Below are positions 46,286-56,274 of a DNA stretch of 64,000 bases, one piece after another; the first letter of the stretch is position 1, and each line of letters begins with the position of its first letter. The DNA comes from Pteria penguin (taxonomy: Eukaryota > Mollusca > Bivalvia > Pterioida > Pteriidae): assembly GCA_035048485.1 (NCBI GenBank), contig CM068588.1:26997118-27061117 (forward strand). The letters are read 5' to 3'. The notes under the pieces were generated by a model that did no database searches, was not told the DNA's origin, and saw nothing but the letters and a program-made list of their open reading frames with translations. Position numbers and translations under genes: made by a program.

Positions 46286-49200
46286 CTGAAGTAGAAGTGT
46301 TTAAGTGTCAATAAAGATTTAAAAAGGTTTGAGACATTTCAACTTCAGAAAAAATAATATACCTGTGGATATGATGAGTCTGAATCTTCATTGGTCATTA
46401 CCTTTTTCATACTACAATCTTTTTCTACTTTTCTTTGGCACCAAAAAGTTAAAAACCACAAAAAAGATATATAACTAGACAATATATCAAATAAATAGAA
46501 CACTGAACTTCCTGTGAGAACAATGAGTTATTGAAGAAAGTGACAAAGTGAAATATTGTTAAACCGAAGTACAGGAGAATTTAAAGATTTAATAAAAATT
46601 CAAAGACATCAAAAGAGTCTGCTTTCCAAAATGGATAAACAATAGTATACCATACAACAAAATATTTCTGTAAATGTCAAATTTTTGCAGTTTGTAGAAA
46701 ACTGCATAGATAAAACTGTTGAAATTGTTTATTTCCCTGCTGCCAAAAGTCAAATCAATCCCCCTTTCAGTACTCGAACCTTTATCAGCCCAGTGGTTTG
46801 TTCAAGTGCATGTCTATATCAAAGTGTACATTACTAAACCGGTACATGAACCTGCTGTATTGACACAGTGACAAGACATTATACCATAATTACCTGAGGA
46901 AAATTTAACACAAAGAAATGTGCATGTATACAACACATTGCAAGTTTTATTTGCAATTGAGTGGAATTCCAAAAATTTGGATGTTTATCTTTGTGGAATC
47001 CAAAACTTTTTAACCATAGAAATTTCTCGTTATATGGGATGATGTAGTGAGATTACAGCTTCTAGAGTCTTGCATACATTATATCTAACACATAATGTTG
47101 CGAGTTGACAGCCTTTAGAATTTTATAAGACTTACCTCATTGACTCATCAATCATCTGTCCTTCCTTTACTGAGGTTTCTGTCCAACCCACAAAATCATG
47201 TTCTTTGCACATGTCTTCTATCTCATTCTGGTCGACCTCACGATGGTTCAGATCACACTGCAAAATGTGTGTATGATAAGACCAATGAATCATCAATACC
47301 ATGGTGAGAACGTAACATCTCATCCACATACTTGATACATGTAATGTAAGCAATCCTTGATAGCACAGTGACAAGCTAACATCTCGTCCACATGCATGAT
47401 ACATGTAATGTAACCAATCCTTGATAGCACAGTGACAAGCTAATATCTCATCCACATGCATGATACATGTAATGTCAACCAATCCTTGATAGCACAGTGA
47501 CAAGCTAACATCTCATCCACATGCATGTTACATGTAATGTAACCAATCCTTGATAGCACAGTGACAAGCTAACATCTCATCCACATGCATGATACATGTA
47601 ATGTAACCAATCCTTGATAGCACAGTGACAAGCTAACATCTCATCCACATGCATGATACATGTAATGTAACCAATCCTTGATAGCACAGTGACAAGCTAA
47701 TATCTCATCCACATGCATGATACATGAAATGTCAACCAATCCTTGATATTACAGTGACAAGCTAATATCTCATCCACATGCATGATATATGTAATGTAAC
47801 CAATCCTTGATAGCACAGTGACAAACTAACATCTCATCCACACAAAATACAGATATGAGCGCTGTTTGTGTTTCATGCACTTTATTCTATGTGTTGTTAG
47901 TTTATTTTGGTGGACTACAGTGTTGTTGTGGTGCAGGAGAAAATACACACATGTATGATAGGACCATTCAACCCTCAATACCATGATGACAACAAAACAT
48001 CTTACCCACACAAGGCCAACCAATCCTTGATACTGCAGTGAGAGGCTAAATCTCATCCACATGCATGATAAGTGTAATGTCAACCAATCCTTGATACCAT
48101 GATTAAATGCTCACATCTCACCCATATGCATGGTACATGTGAGGTCGATCAATCCTTGATACCACAGTGACAGCATAGCATCTCATCCACATACATTATA
48201 CATGTAAGACCAACCAATCTTGGACATCATAACTAAAGCTAACATCTTACCCATATGCATGGTACATACAAGATAAAGCAAACTAACACTTTGATAGAAT
48301 TAAAATTTCATAATGACTGCCACTAATGTCATATATTACAAAACCGTGAATCATGATGAATTCTCTTAATATCTGCTCAGCTAAAATTTTACCTCTTTGT
48401 GGCTTATTCTGCCAGGGATCCAATCAGATATACATTAATATACATCTACTCAGCAAGGTATCCTATCAGTTTACCTCCTGATGCCGTGCCCAGTCAGGTA
48501 TTCAATCAAGTTTTACCTTCTTACATCTTGCCCATCCAGATATCTTACGAAGTTTAATCTTTTAATACCTTTTTCAGCAATCAAATCAGGTCTTATGTCT
48601 TACTGCCTTGCACAACCACGTTTTCAATCAGGCTTCATGCCCCGTAAGTCTAGATGGAAATTTAATGTGCTGCATTTTATTAGTAGCTTACCTTGTTGGC
48701 TAACAAGAGACATGGTACACTGGATCCATCAGGTAGAGAACATTTGGAGTCCAGATCTTTCTTCCATTTGACAGCATTCGAAAATGTTGACCTTTGAGTG
48801 AGGTCAAACATGACGATGCATGCATGAGCATCTTTATAATACACTCGTGTCATAGAGGTAAAACGTTCTTGTCCTGAAAAGAATCACATACAAAAGATGA
48901 AACAGCACTGCAACTATTAAAAACTAATTGCTTATTGTAAAAGCAGGTGGGAAGACTTTAATAAATAAATATTGATTATAATACAATTGATGTTTAACAC
49001 TGATTACTGTAATTGACTTTCCTCCAGTGTTACATGACAATTTCTTTCATTTGCAGAATTATTCTGGGATGACATGGTGTTAATGTTGGACAGCCATGAG
49101 GTATGAGTTTCCTCATGGACATGGGCTCAAGTCTTGCAAACTTTGTCAGGTTGATAATGAATAAGGAATAAGGATTACCATCAGTAATTTATTGGGCTGT

Positions 49201-51542
49201 CATGGTTAACTGAAAACTCGATTAACCGCAGTCAATTCTTGCTCGTTTCGGATCATATTTTACAGATTTCAGTTTGATAGAATAAGTAGTCCTCCAAAGG
49301 GAAGTAAAATATACTAAAAGAAATAACACAAACACTCTTTGCCGCAAATTTTCGGCCTCCTGGCCTTTATTGAGCAATAGTTAGAATGTACTATTCTAAC
49401 TATTGCTTGATAAAGGCCAGGAGACAGAAGATTTCAGTTTGGTTTCTATTTTTTTTCAATTTGACTTATCTCCCTTTTCTATTATACATACTTTGAATGG
49501 CTCAAAGTTCGGATGCACATAATTATGTAACACTCAGTAGTTGATAATGTGAATTAATATGGTGTTAAAGAAATCCCACGGGTGGGAACATTTCAAGTTT
49601 CTCTGCGATGAACTCTCAGGGACTCTTGACAAATCTGTTAAAGTGCTATTAGAATGCTGGAGAATTTTGCGTTTTCATGTAGTACTAATTGAATTATTCC
49701 TCCATTGAAAGAAATTACAACTTTTCCTGCTTCAATATTTCTCTGGGAGATGTTTTAAAATACCGATTTGCCTAGTATCACGAACAAAATAAAAGACTTC
49801 CGGTTTAACTTGTTACATAACCTTTGTACAACTTTTAACATCATTTAGTATGACGTAACAATTCCAAGTTTAATGTAATAATGAAAAATCAGGGAAAAGA
49901 AGTACCTGTACAACTTCTGACGTCATAATTATGGCGATTAACTACTGAAAAAAGCTATCAAACTTTTTAATTGCTTATTGTATATACCATGAGATCGGTG
50001 TCATGCAAGAGCATAATATTTTGTGAGCGACTCTTTTATGTAGACAGGCACATAATATAGAAAAATTGTGATCATTCTAATAGCACTTTAACAGTTTGCA
50101 ATAAATGTAAGACAGAATTCAAATATGCAACAGGATTGTTGCTGTTGTTGTATTTTTGTTGAATAAAATGATTTTTAAAAAAATTGCTTATGTGTACTTT
50201 AGATAAAAACAACCTGTTGAATGGTCCTACTTTATCTTACACTCATTCAGTTATATGGTTGAATTACACAAAGTAATACCAAACCAAAAAAAACCCGAAA
50301 ACCTAGGTTCATTTTTCTGAACCGAACGAAAAAAAGAGTGAACCGTGACAGCCCTAGTAATTTATCTGTTGTAAATTTCACCATGATGTGTATATTTCCT
50401 TTACATGCTAATCAGATACAATGAATTTACCTGCTATATCCCAGAGCTGCAACTTAATGGTTTGATTATCTGACCATTTCACAACCTTCAAGGCAAAATC
50501 CACTAAAACAGATAATGATAATACATGTACAGGTATCCTAATGAAAATATGGTATTAACTTTCTGAAAATTAATGATTGATTTATACCTGTATACATGTA
50601 TGTACTTCTGTCATAAGTTATCTTCTAGTCATAAATTACAATCATTAAAATGAACATTTTCTACCAATATAAAATTCTCACAAAAATATATAATATACAA
50701 AGTCATGTATAAATGACATTCTATACATTTCAAATATCACTTATAAGAAAAAAATATAATAGAAGATAATATCACGGAATGTAATCTGTGATAACAAATA
50801 AATGAATTTGTTATAACAAATAATAAAGTTGTTATTTCAATTTCCAATCCGATATAACAAAAGCTTACCTTCTCGTGCAATGGCTTCGTCGTGGGTCCAA
50901 CGGTGCTAAAATTCTAATTTGTTATCACAGATTACATTCCATGATAACGGATTTGTGACATTGAAATTTTGAATCCGTTTAATTTGTTCTCACAATTTAC
51001 ATGTATGAAATTTGTTATTGCAAATTTGATGGAAATGAGTTATAACAAATTCTATAAATCTGAATATATGAATTTAAGAATTCGTTATTTTGAATTTAAT
51101 TTGTTAAAATGAATTTCAAAATCTGTGTGTGTGTGTTAAAACGAATTCCTCAAATTTCTTATAACAGATTTAATACGTTATAACGAATTCCTCAAATTTG
51201 TTAAAACAAATTTAATCCGTTTTAACAAATTCAAGACTTCGTTAAAACGAATTTAATCCGTTTTAACAAACTCAAGAATTTTTTATATCAATTTCAAAAA
51301 TATTTTTCGATAGGTCCTAAATAGGCTTCAGCAGATATCAGATTTAGTCTTCAAATATTTGTATGCAGCGATTCATGAACTTATAGTCACAGTCAAATTT
51401 TCTACACTTTAGAACAAGAATTACCTCCAATGGTCATTTTATAATCCCTGCGGTATGAATCATTGACATAACGCTGAACAAATGATGTTTTTCCTACTGT
51501 TGGATCCCCAATAATAAGGACCTTGAATAACACTTCTGACAT
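46144..51542 (-). CDS. RAB29: RAB29 (RAB7L1)-like small GTPase, complete, five coding exons
   Basis: Five exons on the - strand (51542-51425, 50502-50431, 48873-48692, 47257-47136, 46285-46144) join in phase to 211 codons, the usual size for the family. Visible motifs: P-loop GDPTVGKTS (about 12-20), TIGVDFALKVV (about 37-47), WDIAGQERFTSMTR (about 61-74), NKCDL, and WTETSVKE near the G5 position. WDIAGQE instead of WDTAGQE marks the RAB29/32/38 group. 'DLDSK', 'SVPCLLLANKCDL' and 'GWTETSVKE' point to RAB29 within it. It ends Cys-Ser-Cys, a dual geranylgeranylation motif. An in-frame TAA nine bases before the ATG fixes the start. In mammals these GTPases act on the trans-Golgi, lysosomes and lysosome-related organelles, and RAB29 binds LRRK2; the same role here is inferred. 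Confidence 0.95.
47136..47257 (-). CDS. RAB29: RAB29-like exon 4
   Basis: Acceptor cattttgcag, donor ATGAG|GTAAGT. Encodes CDLNHREVDQNEIEDMCKEH and DFVGWTETSVKEGQMIDESM: the guanine-specificity Asp and the WTETSVKE segment. Confidence 0.96.
47334..48270. repeat. 64-bp tandem array in a Rab intron
   Basis: Unit with 'tccacatgcatgatacatgt', 'aatgtaaccaatccttgata' and 'gcacagtgacaagctaacat'; about 14 copies, tight at 47334-47830 and diverged after it. It lies between exons 3 and 4 of the Rab gene. Each unit holds 'acatgcatg', a near-palindrome. Confidence 0.95.
48692..48873 (-). CDS. RAB29: RAB29-like exon 3
   Basis: Acceptor cttttcag, donor AACAAG|GTAAGC. Encodes QERFTSMTRVYYKDAHACIV, KWKKDLDSK and CLLLANK. 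The Thr-Ser pair in RFTSM corresponds to the LRRK2 target residues of human RAB29 (T71/S72). Confidence 0.97.
49357..49423. repeat. 31-bp-arm inverted repeat (hairpin) in a Rab intron
   Basis: 'ctcctggcctttattgagca' and on, through 'tagttagaat', is matched by the inverse 'attctaactattgcttgata' and on to 'aggccaggag', with two mismatches and a loop of about 5 nt. As RNA it would form a long hairpin. Confidence 0.85.
50431..50502 (-). CDS. RAB29: RAB29-like exon 2
   Basis: Acceptor ttttag, donor GCAG|GTAAAT. Encodes VDFALKVVKWSD and KLQLWDIAG, ending inside the WDIAGQE motif. Confidence 0.96.
50770..50946. mobile_element. 177-bp element with 30-bp terminal inverted repeats
   Basis: 'tatcacggaatgtaatctgt' with 'gataacaaat' at 50770-50799 is matched inversely, one mismatch, at 50917-50946. 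It lies in the first Rab intron. The following DNA to about 51300 is packed with degenerate 'gttataacaaatt' and 'cgttaaaacgaat' motifs, possibly from the same family. Confidence 0.8.
50950..51300. repeat. Degenerate TTGTTATAACAAA-type palindromic repeats
   Basis: About a dozen variants of 'ttcgttataacgaatt' or 'ttgttataacaaat' at irregular spacing. Each is self-complementary, so single strands would fold locally. Confidence 0.7.
51425..51542 (-). CDS. RAB29: RAB29-like exon with start codon
   Basis: MSEVLFKVLIIGDPTVGKTS to TIG; donor GGAG|GTAATT. The exon probably begins at 51650 (acceptor tctatttcag on the - strand), giving about 108 nt of leader. The leader has a short upstream ORF (ATG TAT GGT CAT ... 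TGA, 10 codons including the stop), a possible translational brake. Confidence 0.95.
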
Positions 51543-51717
51543 GACCTTTTAAATCTATGCAGGTCAAGGACACATATAACTATGACCATACATCTGATGT
51601 AAATAGGCTACTTTATTTCAGCTGGAATGTTCAAGGTCTTCTTCTAACTTCTGAAATAGACATATATCTAAACATTATGGCACTTACTACAATATGTATA
51701 TCATAAAATGTACAATA

Positions 51718-51872
51718 CAAAAGTAAGTACAGTAGTAGTACAAAAGTAACTACAGTAGTAGTACAAAAGTAGCAACAGAAGTATATAGTACCCGGTAGAA
51801 GTACAAAAGTAACTACAATAGTAGTACAAAACTAACTACAGTAGTGATACAAAAGTAACTACAGTTGTAAAT
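51718..51872. repeat. 23-bp minisatellite upstream of the Rab start exon
   Basis: 'gtacaaaagtaactacagta' with 'gta', six to seven diverged copies, in the presumed 5' UTR intron. Confidence 0.85.
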
Positions 51873-52265
51873 GCAATGTAACAATAAATTACTGTGGCAC
51901 TACACAATGACGGCGGGCATTGTTGTACTCCTGGAAACCTGAAGAAAGACCAACCCTGCTGAAAAAGAGTATATGTTTCCTATTTGAATAACAACTCCAG
52001 CAATGAATGCCAAAAGATATACAGACAAAAATAATTAGAATCTAGAAGTACACAGAGGTCTGAAAGATATAAAAAGAACCTCTACTACATGTATATTGGT
52101 GACAAAATGATATATTCCAAGAATAGGAAAATTAAATAAGTAAATGTGTATGCAGTGGTGAATTCTGTGTTGCTGAGGGGATACCTGTACTATCCAAAAT
52201 TTTATTAGAAAACCCACATTTTTTATAATTTTTGCCATAACTATTCATTGGCATTTGACACTCAC

Positions 52266-52320
52266 CTTCTAGCATATGACACAATGGATCTCTTCTTAGT
52301 ACCCGTATCTGTAACAATAA
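52266..52320 (-). other. Possible non-coding 5' UTR exon of the Rab gene
   Basis: On the - strand 'gtgtcatatgctagaag' is followed by a good donor, GTGAGT, at 52265. The left boundary of such an exon is not clear; 52320 is a guess. Confidence 0.25.
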
Positions 52321-53299
52321 AGAAAATTTTAAATCGAAGGGATCTAACTACAGCAAACAATAACATAACTGAAAACAAATGTGATCTGCATATTTCTATA
52401 ACATTCACCCATATATGGAAATATCATAAAAGATCATGCATAGAAGGAGATATTACTATCTAAAGCATTAATAGTAATGATATATGTATTACTTCTAAAT
52501 GACATTAAAGGACAACCATCTTTACCTTATATGGATTGGTACTTACTATTATGGATGTATGTTGACCATACAATCATGCAATCCCATCACACTGCCCCTC
52601 AGTGATTTATCAATCAACAACAATTAACAGTAACAGATATTATATGAATGGTTTGTTATCCTTGCTTTAATCTTGTAGACATATTAACATCAACTACACT
52701 CAATTCATGGCAGATTTAGAGGAAGGGTCATCTGTCTTACCCCATTATTTCATTCTAAATATATTGTACAAATCATCTTTTCTTTCACTTCAAGTTCTTT
52801 TTATACAAACAAGCCAAGGGACCTCTTTTCTGAATATTGCAGGATTCTTCACAGCCAATGTGTAAAAGTATACTGTATTTTATAGTCAGTAAATTATATT
52901 TACTGGAAATAAGCTAAGCAAATCAAATGTGGGGGAAGGGACAAAAGCTCTTTCAGCTGTCAGAGTAGAGGCTAAATTTTAATTTGAAACCATTTTCAGT
53001 CATTATGTGATATCAGCAAATTTAAAACTGGAGGGTAAGCACAACCCTCCCCCCCCCCTTTCCTTTTCCCTCCTCTCGCATAGGATCCTTGAACAGTGTT
53101 GAATCAAAGTATCTGCATTTTAATAAAGTGCTTTGTACCCTTTGGGATTATAGATAACCTCATAAGAGTCTGTATTTGTACAATCCAATATTTCCTCGTC
53201 TTTTATATAGCTACTGCCTACTGTACATCACAGTACACAGATTTAGTATTTAGCACTTTACGTCTTTAGTCTATTTTTAAAGTTTTTAAAAATACTTAC

Positions 53300-53480
53300 C
53301 AGTAAGTGGGACTATCAGATATTTAAGGGACAATTGCTCAGATCAAGATAATTTTGTATGATTAACAACATGTGCCTGTGACATTGTGGTATCTTTAGCA
53401 GGTGCTTGTCATCGTGATAAAGAAAATTGTGTAATGTTTCTGCAGTAACTGTGCTGCCGATGGTCTCGTGTTTTTCACTT
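53300..53480 (-). other. Possible first 5' UTR exon of the Rab gene
   Basis: A strong donor on the - strand, CTG|GTAAGT, has its last exon base at 53300. With the ETS and E-box cluster just upstream (53477-53519), this could be the first exon. A second good donor (CCCG|GTAAGT) ends at 53858. Right boundary uncertain. Confidence 0.3.
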
Positions 53481-53519
53481 CCGCCAAAACAAACTCATCA
53501 CATGATTTTCGTCATGTGA
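53477..53519 (-). promoter_or_regulatory. Promoter-like cluster: ETS site and paired MITF/TFE E-boxes
   Basis: + strand: 'cacttccgcc' (an ETS-type GGCGGAAGTG on the - strand), then TCACATGA at 53498-53505 and TCATGTGA at 53512-53519, which are inverse copies of the same octamer preferred by MITF/TFEB-family factors. It lies just upstream of a possible first exon of the Rab gene. Short motifs occur by chance; the arrangement is what makes it notable. Confidence 0.35.
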
Positions 53520-53924
53520 CAGATCTCTCGGACTTTTTCATACGCAACAGTCAAACAAGGGAGCGTGTATTAATTGGTACAAGTTGATGGTGTTGTAAGT
53601 CGCCTTCAACAATTTTTCAGTTATATAGCGACATAGAAGCAGGAGGTAACCAAAGGAAAATTGTTACACGGACTTATAAATAAGTTTGTTTATCAGTCCT
53701 TGATTGTTATTTCTTGAAATTCTTTGAAGAACCAATAAACGGCTATCCAGAAGGAAAATCCGCAATACCTGTACACATAGAGCAATTCAAATAATGTTTC
53801 TCAATAAAAAGAAAATCATTTTTTGTATTTGAGTTGTTTTGGTGTTCACTTACTTACCGGGACATAGCCTTGCGGACTACTTTCTAACTAGTCGAGTCTA
53901 TATAGCTCTATTATTTATAACAAT

Positions 53925-53960
53925 CAGAGACATATATACACATGTGTATATATGTCTCTG
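53925..53960. repeat. Perfect 36-bp palindrome
   Basis: 'cagagacatatatacaca' followed exactly by its reverse complement. Looser relatives occur near 45366-45403 ('agagacatatatacacagag' with 'tatgtatgtctctg') and as 'atatacacgtctctgg' near 57612, so it may be a recurrent small foldback. Confidence 0.9.
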
Positions 53961-54178
53961 TAACAATGTATGACATTGTTTATTCTAGTTATTTATATAT
54001 TTCTTTATTGTTTAAATTCACTGACTAAATCATTTTATATATCTGCATCAAAGTAAGTATAACTCTGTTTTCCACGCCGGATTTCAATACTTTTCCAGAT
54101 GATCAGACAAGGGAAGAGTCCTGTTTGGGTGAAAGAGGAGAAAAATCGATGAGACAAAAATCTCTTGCTATAGCAAGA

Positions 54179-54289
<111 letters not shown>

Positions 54290-54636
54290 GTATCTATGTC
54301 CCTGCTACAGCATATACAATCCTTTTGTTAAACTTACTGTTGGATTTTGTTCATTTCCTGTCCGCTTAACTCCTTTTATTTGACCTAACATTTCGGACTA
54401 AAACTTAGGGACTGGTCAAAATTTGCAACACTTTTACATGCATATAAAACTATATACTCATAATAGATAAAATCAACCTTAAAATTTTTACTGCTCCATT
54501 TATGATCAAGAGTCCAGGTCCGTGACTGTATATAATATGATGTTGGATGTAAATTGTTATATATATGTTTAATACCTTTTTCAAGTTTGCTGCAGTATTG
54601 AATAAACGTTTTTGCTAGTGAGTCTATTACTTTTTA

Positions 54637-56274
54637 TTAGCTCACCTGAGCCATAGGCTCAAGAGAGCTATAGTCAAAGTGCGCTGTCATTCCGTCCGTT
54701 GTAAACTTTTCACATTTTCGGCTTCTTCTCAAGAAACACTGAACAGATTTATATGAAACTTTATAGGAATCAAATATTCATGGTCCCCTAAAAGTGTTGT
54801 TGTTCTTTGTCTCAATCCGTCAACAGGTGGCGCCACCACAGGTAAAAGTAGTCAAAGATGGTAACCTCCTTGACAAACTTCTTCTTGAAGGACAGACCGG
54901 GTGCATACAGAGACAAACTGAATGCATACCGGTAGGAATGATCTATAGGGATGTGTAAAAAGTTTTATTATTTCTTGTTCTGTTCCGAAATCAAATTTCT
55001 GACGTTTTTGCAACATTTTTTTTAACTTAGTAATTCCAATGCAGAAAAGTGTCATGTTTCTCAGTTAATTGATAATGATGATTTCTTATGGACTACTGTG
55101 ATCATAATTATGGTAAGGAATATTATTGTGAACGAATTTTGTCACTATCTCAAATTTTGGATTTTTTATGAATTTTTTTTAAAGAAAAAAGAGGAGTTAC
55201 TGGCTCAGTTATGTGGCAGAAGTCACCATGGAGCTATACAATACATGAATATAAATAATATACTAGCACATATAACACATTACAAAAATATTTGATTGTA
55301 GTGCAATTACGATACCGACTTAGGGCGGTCATTTAATTTAACAAAAGCCAAACAAATGGTGTGGTTAAACTTAAAAACAAGAGGCCCAAGTGGGCCTATA
55401 TCGCTCACCTGAGCACAAAGTGCATATTTACAAGCAAGCAGGAGTTCTGGAGAGGAAGATGAAAATGTGTCAATCAAACAGAGCCAATGGCGGCCATCTT
55501 AGATTACGGATCGGCATGAAAAACCTATACTTGGTAGAGGACCTTTAGTACTTACTTTCTATGCAGTTTGGTGAAATTTTGTGCAGTGGTTCTGGAGAAG
55601 AAGTTGAAAATATGTCAACCAATCAGAGTCAATGGCGGCCATCTTGGATCACGGATCGGCATAAAAAACACCAAACTTGGTTGAGGACCTTGAGTACTTA
55701 CTTTCTATGCAGTTTGATGAATTTCTGTGCAGTGGTTCTGGAGAAGAAGTCGAAAATGTGTCAACCAATCAGAGTCAATGGCGGCCATCTTGGATCACAG
55801 ATCGGCATAAAAAACAAAAATGTGGTACAGGATGTTGAGTGCTTACTTTCCATGAAGTTTGATGAAATTCTATGCAGCTGTTCTGGAGAAGAAGTCGAAA
55901 ATGTGTCAACCAATCAGAGTCAATGGCGGTTATCTTGGATCACGGATCGGCATAAAAAACACAAACTTGGTAGAGGACCTTGAGTACTTACTTCCTATGA
56001 GGTTTGATGAAATTCTGTGCAGCCGATCTGGAGAAGAAGTTGAAAATGTTTCAACCAATCAGAGCCAATGGCGGCCATCTTGGATCACGGACTGACATAA
56101 AAAACACAAACTTGGTAGAGGACCTTGAGTACTTACTTCCTATGAAGTTTGGTGAAACTCTGTGCAGAGGTTCTGGAGAAGAAGTCGAAAATGTAGAAAA
56201 GTTAACGACGGACGACGGACGACGGACGCTGCGCTATGACAATAGCTCACTTGAGCTACGCTCAGGTGAGCTAA
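54637..56274. mobile_element. Transposon A: inverted ends TTAGCTCACCTGAG / CTCAGGTGAGCTAA
   Basis: A 14-bp perfect terminal inverted repeat at 54637-54650 and 56261-56274. The left part contains 'tccgtccgttgtaaac' and 'cttctcaagaaacactgaac'. The right part carries the ~145-bp array and 'gacggacgacggacg' before the end. It overlaps transposon B. No transposase frame was found. Confidence 0.7.

Noticed and set aside
47132..47503. Longer open frame extending Rab exon 4 into the array
   Set aside because: The acceptor at 47258-47259 and the match to RAB29 define the exon edge; the extension is array sequence.
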